From the NCBI GenBank assembly GCA_017623435.1, contig JAGAPD010000052.1:1-63718 (forward strand): a stretch of DNA of 63,718 nucleotides, given 5' to 3'. The DNA is from Clostridia bacterium. GTDB taxonomy: Bacteria > Bacillota > Clostridia > Christensenellales > Pumilibacteraceae. A program made the position numbers and the translations under genes. Numbering within the stretch: position 1 is the first letter of the stretch; each line of letters starts with the position of its first letter. The notes below the pieces were generated by a model. The model saw only the letters and a program-made list of their open reading frames with translations, was not told the DNA's origin and did not search any database. This document shows positions 24,810 through 32,844 of this stretch, piece by piece.

Positions 24810-25703
24810 ATGAGCGACAAAAAAACGACAAAATACGAAAAAACGCCCCTTGCCTCCGTGTTTAACGTGCGCGCCGTATATACGATACATTACTTTAAAT
24901 ACGGTCAGCAGTTCGCGTTCGAGGGCGAGCGTCATCCCTTCTGGGAATTCGTATATATTGATTCAGGCACGGCGAAAATCGTAGCCGAGGATCACGAATT
25001 CGACCTTTGCCAAGGCGAAGGCTATTTTCACAAGCCCGACGAATATCATTCGATAAAGACGGACAACAATTTCGCAAACTCCGTAATTATCTCGTTCGAG
25101 TGCCTTAGCCCCACTATGCGCGCGTTTGAAAATTGCCGAATTACCCTTTCTCAAACCGAAAAGGACCTTCTTGGCAAAATCGTGAGCGAATGTTCGCGCT
25201 GTTACTCCGACAAGCTCAACGCGCTATATTTAACTAAAATGCACCCTATCGACAACGCGCCCTTTGGCGGAGCGCAACTGATAAAACTATACGTTGAGCA
25301 GTTACTCATCTTTCTTTATCGCTCGCTCACTTCTGGCGAAAAGCACAAGAGCGAGAGCAAGCGCACGAGCTTTGAGCTGACCGACAAAATCAAGGAAATT
25401 TTAGAAAACAACGTGCACGGTAATATTTCACTTGACGAAATCGCGTCCACTCTGTTCTTTTCTAAAACTTACGTTAAAACGGTATTCAAGAAAAACACGG
25501 GCCAGTCGATTATGCAGTATTTTACCTCGCTAAAAATCGAGGAGGCAAAAAAACTGATAAGCTACAACAAGTATACCTTCACGGAAATCGCGTATAAATT
25601 GGGATATTCATCCCTTCACTACTTCTCGCGTCAGTTCAAAAAAAGCACTACTATGTCGCTGAGCGAATACGCAGGCACGATAAAAGTGGACGGTGTACTG
25701 TGA
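24810..25703 (+). CDS. AraC-family regulator
   Basis: A 297-residue regulator. A cupin sensor is recognised by HPFWEFVYIDSGTAKIVAED and QGEGYFHKPDEYHSIKTDN. The C-terminal part has FSKTYVKTVFKKNTGQSIMQ and LGYSSLHYFSRQFKKSTTMS. An upstream in-frame start would translate the promoter. The chosen ATG is 7 bases after TATAAT, so the mRNA is leaderless. It is divergent from the AEC transporter gene, which it probably controls. Confidence 0.92.
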   Translation: MSDKKTTKYEKTPLASVFNVRAVYTIHYFKYGQQFAFEGERHPFWEFVYIDSGTAKIVAEDHEFDLCQGEGYFHKPDEYHSIKTDNNFANSVIISFECLSPTMRAFENCRITLSQTEKDLLGKIVSECSRCYSDKLNALYLTKMHPIDNAPFGGAQLIKLYVEQLLIFLYRSLTSGEKHKSESKRTSFELTDKIKEILENNVHGNISLDEIASTLFFSKTYVKTVFKKNTGQSIMQYFTSLKIEEAKKLISYNKYTFTEIAYKLGYSSLHYFSRQFKKSTTMSLSEYAGTIKVDGVL

Positions 25704-25728
25704 TTTTTACGCTTTACCTCGTTTTTCC

Positions 25729-25757
25729 TTGACTTAAACAATAGTAAATATTATAAT
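25729..25757 (+). promoter_or_regulatory. Promoter of leuS
   Basis: TTGACT, 17-bp spacer, TATAAT, about 35 bases before the leuS ATG. There is no room for a T-box, in contrast to thrS. Confidence 0.85.
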
Positions 25758-25792
25758 TATATAATAATCTAAATTAACCTTTGGAGAATGAA

Positions 25793-28204
25793 ATGGACTA
25801 CAAGGCTATTGAACAAAAATGGAACAAAAAATGGGAAGAAGACAAACTCCACGCTTTTGACCGCGCAAAGTCGGACAAAAAGTATTACGTACTGGAAATG
25901 TTCTCTTACCCCTCGGGCGCAAACCTTCACCTTGGCCACTGGTACAACTACGGCCCTACCGACTCGTTCGCGCGCTTTAAGCGCATGCAGGGCTACGAGG
26001 TTTTCCAGCCTATGGGCTTTGACGCGTTCGGCTTGCCTGCTGAAAACTTCGCTATCAAAACGGGCATCCACCCCAAAGACAGCACTATGAAAAATATTGC
26101 TACGATGGAAGGTCAGCTCAAAGCTATGGGCGCTATGTTCGACTGGGATGCCGAGCTTTACACCTGCGATCCCGAGTACTATAAATGGACTCAATGGATT
26201 TTCCTTCAGCTTTACAAAAAGGGACTTGCTTACCAAAAGCTTTCGCCCGTAAACTGGTGCTCGTCGTGTAACACCGTTATCGCTAACGAACAGGTTATCG
26301 ACGGCAAGTGCGAGCGTTGCGGTCAGGAAGTCGAAAGAAAGGAAATGACTCAATGGTTCTTCAAAATCACCGATTACGCAGAAGAGCTTTTGCGCGACCT
26401 TGACAAAATCGACTGGCCCGAAAAGACCAAGCTTATGCAGAAAAACTGGATAGGCAGAAGCGAGGGTGGCGAGGTTGAATTCACGCTTGAAAACGGCAAG
26501 GCTTTCCGCGTGTTCACTACCCGTGCCGACACCTTGGGCGGAGTAAGCTATATCGTTTTCGCGCCCGAGCATCCTTGGGTAGACGAAATCACCACGCCTG
26601 AAAACAAGGCAGCGGTGGAAGCATACAAAAAGGCTACGGCAAAAATTAGCGAAATCGAGCGTCAGTCCACCGTAAAAGAAAAATCGGGCGTTTTCACGGG
26701 CGCGTACGCAATAAATCCTCTTAACGGCGAAAAAGTTCCCGTTTGGATTGCCGACTACGTACTCTCCACCTACGGAACGGGTATCGTTATGGGCGTGCCT
26801 GCCGGTGACGAGCGCGACTACGATTTTGCAAAGAAGTTCAATCTTCCCATCAAACCCGTTATTGAATATCACGACGGCAAAGAGCACGAGCTTCCCTGCG
26901 TTGATTACGGCTACGTATGCAACACCCCCGGCTTTGACGGAATGAAATCGCAAGACGCTATGCTTGCTATTTTGGATAAGCTTGAAAAAGAGGGCAAGGG
27001 CAAGAGAAAGGTAAATTACCGTTTGCGCGACTGGTCCGTTTCCCGTCAGCGCTACTGGGGCGCACCCATTCCCGTAATCCATTGCGAGCATTGTGGCGCA
27101 GTTCCCGTTCCCGAAAAGGATTTACCCGTCGAGCTTCCCTATAACGTAAACTTCACACCCGACGGACAATCTCCGCTTGGAAAATGCGAGGAGTTTATGA
27201 ACGTTACCTGTCCCGTTTGCGGACGCCCTGCGCGCCGTGATCCCGACACGCTCGACACCTTCGTTTGCTCGAGCTGGTACTTCCTTCGTTACCCCGACGC
27301 TAAAAACGCGGACGAGCCCTTTAACACGGAATTTATTGACAAGATGCTCCCCGTAGACAAGTACGTTGGCGGTCCTGAGCACGCTTGTATGCACCTTCTC
27401 TACGCACGCTTTATCACGAAAGCACTTCGCGATATGGGTTATATCCACTTTGACGAGCCGTTTAAATCGCTCGTTCACCAAGGTATCATTCTCGGTCCTG
27501 ACGGACAAAGAATGAGCAAGAGCAAGGGCAACATCATCAACCCCGACAAGTACGTAAACGAATACGGCTCGGATATTTTCAGAATGTATCTTATGTTCGG
27601 CTTCTCGTATATCGAAGGCGGTCCGTGGAGCGACGACGGAATCAAGTCCGTTGCTAAATTCCTTGACCGCGTTGAACGTATGATCGTTAAAAAACACGCA
27701 CCCACGTCCCCCGACGTTTCGGCTGATAAGGAGCTTTTGTACGCGCTTAACTACTGCATCAAAAACGTTTCTACCGATATGGAAGTGTTCTCGTTCAACA
27801 CCTCGATTGCTCGTATTATGGAGCTTGTAAACACTATGTACAAGGTGGACGGCAAGGCAAGCGAAGAGGTTATGGAGCAAACCTGCGACGCGCTTATTAA
27901 GATGCTCGCACCCATCGTTCCTCATATTGCTGAAGAGCTTTACACAAGTCGCGGAAACGAGGGCTCGGTATTTAACACTTCTTTCCCCGTTTGCGACGAA
28001 AGTAAGCTCGTTCGTGACGAAATCGAGCTTGCAGTTCAGATCAACAGCCGTATCCGCGCAAAGATCGTAGTCCCCTCTTCAGCCGACAACGCTACTATCG
28101 AGCAAATCGCACTTTCCGACCAGACGGTTATCGATGCACTCGAAGGCAAAACTCCCAAAAAGGTTATCGTTATTAAGAATAGACTAATTAATATCGTAGT
28201 TTAA
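25793..28204 (+). CDS. leuS: Leucyl-tRNA synthetase
   Basis: This class I synthetase charges tRNA-Leu. It has 803 residues, normal for bacterial LeuRS. The HIGH motif is in [20 protein letters not shown], the editing domain includes [20 protein letters not shown] and [19 protein letters not shown], and KMSKS is present as RMSKSKGN. Two Cys pairs (WCSSCNTVI with CERCGQ, and CEHCG with CPVCG) suggest zinc modules. A TTG 12 bases upstream is in frame, but GGAG before the ATG and the family start favour this ATG. Cotranscription with the epimerase 26 bases downstream is likely. Confidence 0.97.
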   Translation: MDYKAIEQKWNKKWEEDKLHAFDRAKSDKKYYVLEMFSYPSGANLHLGHWYNYGPTDSFARFKRMQGYEVFQPMGFDAFGLPAENFAIKTGIHPKDSTMKNIATMEGQLKAMGAMFDWDAELYTCDPEYYKWTQWIFLQLYKKGLAYQKLSPVNWCSSCNTVIANEQVIDGKCERCGQEVERKEMTQWFFKITDYAEELLRDLDKIDWPEKTKLMQKNWIGRSEGGEVEFTLENGKAFRVFTTRADTLGGVSYIVFAPEHPWVDEITTPENKAAVEAYKKATAKISEIERQSTVKEKSGVFTGAYAINPLNGEKVPVWIADYVLSTYGTGIVMGVPAGDERDYDFAKKFNLPIKPVIEYHDGKEHELPCVDYGYVCNTPGFDGMKSQDAMLAILDKLEKEGKGKRKVNYRLRDWSVSRQRYWGAPIPVIHCEHCGAVPVPEKDLPVELPYNVNFTPDGQSPLGKCEEFMNVTCPVCGRPARRDPDTLDTFVCSSWYFLRYPDAKNADEPFNTEFIDKMLPVDKYVGGPEHACMHLLYARFITKALRDMGYIHFDEPFKSLVHQGIILGPDGQRMSKSKGNIINPDKYVNEYGSDIFRMYLMFGFSYIEGGPWSDDGIKSVAKFLDRVERMIVKKHAPTSPDVSADKELLYALNYCIKNVSTDMEVFSFNTSIARIMELVNTMYKVDGKASEEVMEQTCDALIKMLAPIVPHIAEELYTSRGNEGSVFNTSFPVCDESKLVRDEIELAVQINSRIRAKIVVPSSADNATIEQIALSDQTVIDALEGKTPKKVIVIKNRLINIVV

Positions 28205-28230
28205 CTAACGAAATACTCAAGGAGACGACT

Positions 28231-29088
28231 ATGAAATTAGGAATTGCAAGTAGCGTATACCTCAGCCGTTACGGCGTAAGCGAAGGCGCTAAAAAAATGA
28301 AAACGCACGGGTACGGGTATGCTGATTTTCAAGATTTAGCAAATCCATCCACCCCGTTTTTTACCCAAGACGAAGACGCGTTTATCGCGGAAATTAAACG
28401 CATCAGACGTGATGCTGAAAACGAAGGAATTTATTTTTGGCAGTCACACGGACTTTGGTGCTGGCCTCCTCCGGCTTGCGCTACACCCGAGGAGCTTGCT
28501 AAATGCGTTGATGACGTAAAGAAAGGTATTCGCGGTAGCGCGGCGGTAGGCGCGAAATACTTTATCCTTCATCCCCTTATGCCTTTTGGCTGGCAAATGT
28601 TTGGCGACGAGCGCGTGGACGAATTCTTTGAAATCAACTATAATTTTTTCCGCGAAGTCGTTGCTTATGCAGAAAAGCAAGGCGTTATAATCTGTTTAGA
28701 GAATATGCCTATGCCCGACCTTCCGCTTGGCTCGGTAAAAGCAATCGTTGACTTCGTGAAAAAAATCAATCACTCCAACCTCAAAATTTGTCTTGACACG
28801 GGCCACGTTTTAGTGTTTGGCGAACAACCCAGCGACGCGGTACGCCTTATCGGACGCGACCTACTCGCAACGCTCCACGTTCACGATAATAACGGCGAGC
28901 GCGACCAGCACCTTGATCCCTATCAAGGCGTTTGCAAATGGGACGACTTCGTTAGCGCGCTTAAAGAAATAGGCTTTGAAGGCGTGTTCTCGATGGAAAC
29001 TAACGCGCCAAAAGGCGACAGCCCCGAAGAGATAACGAACGCTGAAATTAAGTTCGCTGAGATGATTAAAAATATGGTAAAAGATTAA
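28231..29088 (+). CDS. Sugar phosphate isomerase/epimerase (TIM barrel)
   Basis: A 285-residue TIM-barrel protein of the xylose-isomerase-like/endonuclease IV fold. Metal-site residues lie in VIICLENMPMPD (Glu), LKICLDTGHVLVFG (Asp, His), LHVHDNNGERDQHLDPYQG (His, Asp) and GVFSMETNAP (Glu). Family members epimerise ketoses or act on inosose-like substrates. AAGGAG precedes the ATG. It follows leuS closely, although the functions differ, and ends at a member of the TACGTACC terminator family. Confidence 0.9.
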   Translation: MKLGIASSVYLSRYGVSEGAKKMKTHGYGYADFQDLANPSTPFFTQDEDAFIAEIKRIRRDAENEGIYFWQSHGLWCWPPPACATPEELAKCVDDVKKGIRGSAAVGAKYFILHPLMPFGWQMFGDERVDEFFEINYNFFREVVAYAEKQGVIICLENMPMPDLPLGSVKAIVDFVKKINHSNLKICLDTGHVLVFGEQPSDAVRLIGRDLLATLHVHDNNGERDQHLDPYQGVCKWDDFVSALKEIGFEGVFSMETNAPKGDSPEEITNAEIKFAEMIKNMVKD

Positions 29089-29118
29089 AAACGGGCGCAT
29101 ACGCACCCACTCGTTTTG
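29087..29118 (+). terminator. Terminator, degenerate member of the TACGTACC-core family
   Basis: AAAACGGGCGCATACGCACC and then CACTCGTTTTG follow the epimerase stop. GGGCGCA and a near-complementary GCACCC flank TAC. Confidence 0.65.
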
Positions 29119-29126
29119 AAAAAATA

Positions 29127-29389
29127 GGCGATGTCACAATAGATGACTGATTAGTAATTTTTGCGATTTGATGAGAACAATACAAGAAAGACACTTATTC
29201 TTTCGAGGGCGCAGGCAAAGCCTGTTTCGTAGTACGACCATACCGTATGGTCAAATATATCAGCGTAGGTCGCAAAACCAATCACACTAACATAAGCCTA
29301 CTAAACCGTCTTCGACGGTAACCGAGAAAAATAAGTTGGATTTCGTAGGATTTTTCCATCAAAAATCAGTCAAATGTTGTGACAGAGCC
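29127..29389. mobile_element. MITE-like palindromic element, about 263 bp
   Basis: The ends are imperfect inverted repeats. The left starts GGCGATGTCACAATAGATGA and the right, reversed, GGCTCTGTCACAACATTTGA; both continue into CTGATT. The two arms remain related inward (ACTTATTCTTTC with ACTTATTTTTCT), and GACCATACCGTATGGTC lies near the middle. A 7-bp direct repeat AAAAATA abuts both ends, as expected for a target duplication, though the site is A-rich. The ends recall ISL3-type transposons. No transposase frame is present. This fills the gene-free stretch between the epimerase and MFS genes. Confidence 0.65.
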
Positions 29390-29394
29390 AAAAA

Positions 29395-29428
29395 TAAGAC
29401 CTGATAGGATATCCCGTCAGGTCTTTTC
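29395..29428 (-). terminator. Terminator of the MFS gene
   Basis: On the minus strand AAGACCTGA and TCAGGTCTT pair around CGGGATATCCTA and are followed by ATTTTT. Confidence 0.85.
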
Positions 29429-29430
29429 GT

Positions 29431-30696
29431 TTACTCTGTTTTCAGCAAGCTTTCTTGCTTTTTAGGTTTAAAATAATTCATTATAATTAGCACCACTACT
29501 ATGCCCAAAATGGGGAAAAGCGAGGTTACGAGCATACCTGCCTTAAGTCCAACCTGCTCCGCGGTAAGCCCCACCGCCACGCCTATTTCCGCACCCAGCG
29601 CGCTTCCTGCAACGCTATCGGCAACTACGCCCATAAGCTGAGGCGCAACGGACGCGCCCAAATCTCCGCTCGCCGCCATAAGCGCGTACGCGCCCACGCC
29701 CAGCGAAGGTAACTTCTCCTCCATAAGTATAAGCGTGCCCGGCCAAAGCATCGATGTAAAAAGCCCCGTCATAAAGCAAGCGATTACCGCCAAAATCACG
29801 TTGTCCACGAGTCCTACGACGAGGTAGCACGCGGACGCGCCTATCATTCCAAAAAGTAAAATTTTGCTGATATTTTTGCCCCACTTCGCATACGCAATTC
29901 TGCCCAAACCGAGCAAAACGGCAAACATAGCAAGTCCCAGAATATCGCCGATTGATTTATCAATCCCGAGCGCGTTTTCCATAAAGCCCGAAACCCAGTT
30001 GCTCATAGCGTTTTCAGCGCAACTTCCGAAGAAAATACACGCCACGCAAAGCACGAGTCCAAGCGTTCTTTTGCTCGATTTTGCTACGCTTGCCTCGCTT
30101 TGGCTCGTGTCCATATCGGGCATGGGCGAAGTAAAGAATAGCACGGACGCAATCACGGGCAAAAGCGCGAAAAACAGCGTCAAGTACATCCAGCTTGCCG
30201 TCGTAAACAGCGCGAAGAATACGGTGGATACGATTACTACGAACAGCACTCCAAACGCGTAAAGCGAATGTAGCATACTCATATCCTTTTGCGGATTATC
30301 TGAAGGGATCGCCGCTATCATCGGGCTTAAAAGCACCTCTGAAAAGCCTGCGGACACCGAGAAAACAACCGTTCCTACCACCAGCCCTGCGTATGCAATA
30401 TCAGGGAAAAGCGTGGGCACGAGCGCGTAGATCACAAGTCCAAGCGCGGTAATAAGTGGCATAACCTTCACTATCGCTTTCACGTTGAATTTTTTGGAAA
30501 AGAAGGTGAAAATTAAATCCACGGTAAGTTGCGTGCAAAAGTTCACCAAAACGAGCGTGCCAAGTAGCGTGTACGAAATACCGAAGGTTTCGCGCAAGGT
30601 TACGAACAGCATAGGTGGCAGGCAAAATATCGACGACATAGTAAAGTACGCCGCGTAGCAAGCAAATTTAGTTCTTTTGTATCTATTGTCAGTCAT
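29431..30696 (-). CDS. Major facilitator superfamily transporter
   Basis: A 421-residue protein with about 12 membrane helices in two halves separated by a charged loop (about residues 195-212). AGFSEVLLSPMIAAIPSDNP and FTSMLWPGTLILMEEKLP resemble the fucose-permease/sugar group of MFS transporters. A sugar substrate is thus likely but not proven. It starts 4 bases after the cREC gene stop, so they form an operon from the promoter at 31017. Its terminator lies at 29395. Confidence 0.87.
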   Translation of the reverse strand: MTDNRYKRTKFACYAAYFTMSSIFCLPPMLFVTLRETFGISYTLLGTLVLVNFCTQLTVDLIFTFFSKKFNVKAIVKVMPLITALGLVIYALVPTLFPDIAYAGLVVGTVVFSVSAGFSEVLLSPMIAAIPSDNPQKDMSMLHSLYAFGVLFVVIVSTVFFALFTTASWMYLTLFFALLPVIASVLFFTSPMPDMDTSQSEASVAKSSKRTLGLVLCVACIFFGSCAENAMSNWVSGFMENALGIDKSIGDILGLAMFAVLLGLGRIAYAKWGKNISKILLFGMIGASACYLVVGLVDNVILAVIACFMTGLFTSMLWPGTLILMEEKLPSLGVGAYALMAASGDLGASVAPQLMGVVADSVAGSALGAEIGVAVGLTAEQVGLKAGMLVTSLFPILGIVVVLIIMNYFKPKKQESLLKTE

Positions 30697-30700
30697 ATTT

Positions 30701-30988
30701 TTACTCCCAGTACCTATTGATAAGTCGTGCCATATTATCTCTGCCTACGGGATTAGCGGTGTGTAGTTCAATGGGGTAAAAAGTGCGCCTTTCTACCAGC
30801 CAGTCAAGAAGTTTTATTCCGTCACCGCCGTCAAAGGCATAATCGCCAAGGTCGTGGTCGCAATCAATCACGGCTATACGTACCCCGTCGTTTTCCGCTT
30901 TTAGTATTAAATTGATTGCCTCGTTCACGCTACGGGCGAGGCTGTAGCCCTCGGGCGCGGGACGTAGATCGTCAAGCCAGATCTTCAT
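30701..30988 (-). CDS. cREC-like receiver-fold protein
   Basis: A 95-residue protein with the start IWLDDLRPAPEGY, the acidic strand VIDCDHDLGDYAFDGGDGIKLL and the end PIELHTANPVGRDNMARLI. These match the cyclic-phosphate-processing receiver (cREC) family, which has acidic metal ligands but no phosphorylation cascade. A role in handling cyclic nucleotide or RNA phosphates has been proposed for that family. It is the first gene of an operon with the MFS transporter. The stretch encoding ENDGVRIAV coincides with a copy of the TACGTACC-core repeat. Confidence 0.75.
   Translation of the reverse strand: MKIWLDDLRPAPEGYSLARSVNEAINLILKAENDGVRIAVIDCDHDLGDYAFDGGDGIKLLDWLVERRTFYPIELHTANPVGRDNMARLINRYWE
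30872..30894 (-). repeat. TACGTACC-core repeat half inside the cREC gene
   Basis: On the coding strand AAAACGACGGGGTACGTATA is followed by GC. These 22 bases are identical to the intergenic terminator copy at 55831-55870. Here they encode NDGVRIA in frame. Confidence 0.65.
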
Positions 30989-31016
30989 AATTTACTCCTT
31001 GAAAAACTTCTTATTA

Positions 31017-31045
31017 AGTATAGCACAGCGCGTAAAATTTTGCAA
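31017..31045 (-). promoter_or_regulatory. Promoter of the cREC/MFS operon
   Basis: TTGCAA, 17-bp spacer, TATACT on the minus strand, followed by an AAGGAG site. Confidence 0.78.
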
Positions 31046-31057
31046 CGCTATTACATA

Positions 31058-31096
31058 GAAAAAACGGACAAATCTTTTCGACTTGCCCGTTTTTAT
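31058..31096 (-). terminator. Terminator of the secreted-protein operon
   Basis: On the minus strand ACGGGCAAGTCGAAAAGATT continues into TGTCCGTTTTTT: a CGGGCAA / TTGTCCG stem with a T run after the 31107 stop. Confidence 0.85.
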
Positions 31097-31106
31097 TTTG
31101 ATTAAT

Positions 31107-32756
31107 TTATAAAGCCTTAGGCGTAGGCACGCCGTCCACTACCGTCCAAAAGCTACTATCCCAGTTTGCTTGGACTTCGTTAAGGTCGTCTAAAGTTGCC
31201 GTCGCTCCAGTCGTAACCCACTTCGCAACTGCCTCCGGCTCTTCCATCCAGCCGTTTACCGTAACGCCGTCGTCGGGGCTACATACCGCCACGCAGTTAA
31301 CTACCGTGCAGTATTCAGGCTTTTTCGCGTAATACTTGTGGCGCACGATTCCAAGCGCGTAGAATTGCGGATTTTCCGCGCCTTCAAAGGCGGTAAGCTT
31401 GTCAGTTACGGTCATAACGTTAACGAGGTTGCGTGAATTCCAATGGTTTTCGCGCGAGATAGCGAACGTTTTCTCTCCGCAAATAACTTCCTTAAAGTGA
31501 ATATAAACGTTTTTGAGCGCACCGTCGCGAAGATCGGAGATAAATCCGCCCTCGCCTTCCTTTACGCTGTTGACGAAAAGAATGTTGTAAATACCGCCCG
31601 TTTGTCCCATTACGGAGTGGAAAATTGCCTCTCCGTCCAAGATACGCAAGCCGTCGACCTTGTGTCCGCGACCGTCCAAAATTCCACGGAAGCCACCTTC
31701 CCAGTCGCCACGCTGATACTTCATTCTGTAAATGTCCGCGATAGTGAACTTAATGTCGCTGTCAAGGTAGAAAATACCCTCGAGCGTCGGGGTGTCGGGA
31801 TCTTTGTCACCCAGCTCGTACGCTACGTCCTGCATTGCCATAAACTCTTTCGCGTCAGACACGAACATTGCGATATACTCTGCCGTGATATCGTAAATAC
31901 TCGCTCCTGCGTATACGGTCAATTTCTCGTCAAGCACGCCCATTTTAAGCCCGTCCGTTCTTATAGCAACCCTGCCCGTGTTTCTATCGTAGGACTTAAA
32001 AACGCTATTGCCATTGTACTCCACGTCGTAAACGTCGCCGGCAAACTTGTTTTTCGTCAAGAAAGTATCTTGCTCGGCGTACTCGATATAAAACTTATCC
32101 GAAAGCTCGTACTTTACGTATTCAACGCTCACGTTAAAGTAATATCCTCCGCCGTTATAGTAAGCCAAAACTCGCGTTTCGCCCTTGTCAACCGCGTTGA
32201 TCGTTCCTGCAAAAACGTACGCTACGTTATTGTCCTCAACGCTCCACTCGATTTGTCCGACGTCTACGGGATTGCCGTTTTCAGTCACGGTGATTTGAGG
32301 CGTGAAACTACTAATATACCCCTGTTGTGCGTCCGCTTGGGTGTGAAGCTTAATTTCACCCGTATAATTACTTACGGTAAACTCAACGTCGTCGTTTCGT
32401 ACGCTAACGCTTACCTTTTTAACGTAAGTTTTCTCTTTGTAAGTAGCCTTACACGTCAGCGTAACGTCGCCGAATTTTTCGCCCTCGACGGTAACCGCGC
32501 CACCGTTTTGTGTCAACGAAACGACGGATACGTCCCCCTGACTTACTGACCAAACGTAGCTTGCGCCCACCGTCGTTCCACCCACCTTCGTGGTAGCGGA
32601 AATCGAAGTCTGCCCGTCGATATCCACCATAACGCTTTCTTTATCAAGCGTCAAAGTAACCTCGCCAGTCGGCTCGCTCGGGGTGCAGGCAAATGCGCAA
32701 AACGCACACGCCAAGCACGTCAAAAGCGCGCTAATAATATAAATAATTCGTTTCAT
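31107..32756 (-). CDS. Surface lipoprotein with Ig-like domains and a beta-helix module
   Basis: A 549-residue secreted protein with lipobox LACAFCAFAC near residue 24. Residues about 32-120 form a Big_2-like Ig domain (VTLTLDKESVMVDIDGQTSI) and about 125-215 a second one. From about 315 comes a module shared with the proteins at 32845 and 50871: FMAMQDVAYELGD, a DIK/DID segment, GGFRGILDGRGHKVDGL, NVYIHFKEV and finally WDSSFWTVVDGVPTPK at the C-terminus. It is the last gene of the long transport operon. It may bind or display glycans; no catalytic site is recognisable. Confidence 0.8.
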   Translation of the reverse strand: MKRIIYIISALLTCLACAFCAFACTPSEPTGEVTLTLDKESVMVDIDGQTSISATTKVGGTTVGASYVWSVSQGDVSVVSLTQNGGAVTVEGEKFGDVTLTCKATYKEKTYVKKVSVSVRNDDVEFTVSNYTGEIKLHTQADAQQGYISSFTPQITVTENGNPVDVGQIEWSVEDNNVAYVFAGTINAVDKGETRVLAYYNGGGYYFNVSVEYVKYELSDKFYIEYAEQDTFLTKNKFAGDVYDVEYNGNSVFKSYDRNTGRVAIRTDGLKMGVLDEKLTVYAGASIYDITAEYIAMFVSDAKEFMAMQDVAYELGDKDPDTPTLEGIFYLDSDIKFTIADIYRMKYQRGDWEGGFRGILDGRGHKVDGLRILDGEAIFHSVMGQTGGIYNILFVNSVKEGEGGFISDLRDGALKNVYIHFKEVICGEKTFAISRENHWNSRNLVNVMTVTDKLTAFEGAENPQFYALGIVRHKYYAKKPEYCTVVNCVAVCSPDDGVTVNGWMEEPEAVAKWVTTGATATLDDLNEVQANWDSSFWTVVDGVPTPKAL

Positions 32757-32762
32757 TTTTAC

Positions 32763-32803
32763 TCCTATTAAGAAAGGACCAAACTCAAAGAATTCGGTCC
32801 TTT
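32763..32803 (-). other. Intercistronic hairpin
   Basis: GAAAGGACC and GGTCCTTTC pair around a loop of about 15 bases between the two lipoprotein genes. Only a weak T run (TTCTTAAT) follows, so it may attenuate or stabilise the mRNA rather than terminate fully. Confidence 0.55.
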
Positions 32804-32844
32804 CCTACTAATCTTCGTACGATTAAACCGTTAGATTTTGCGGT

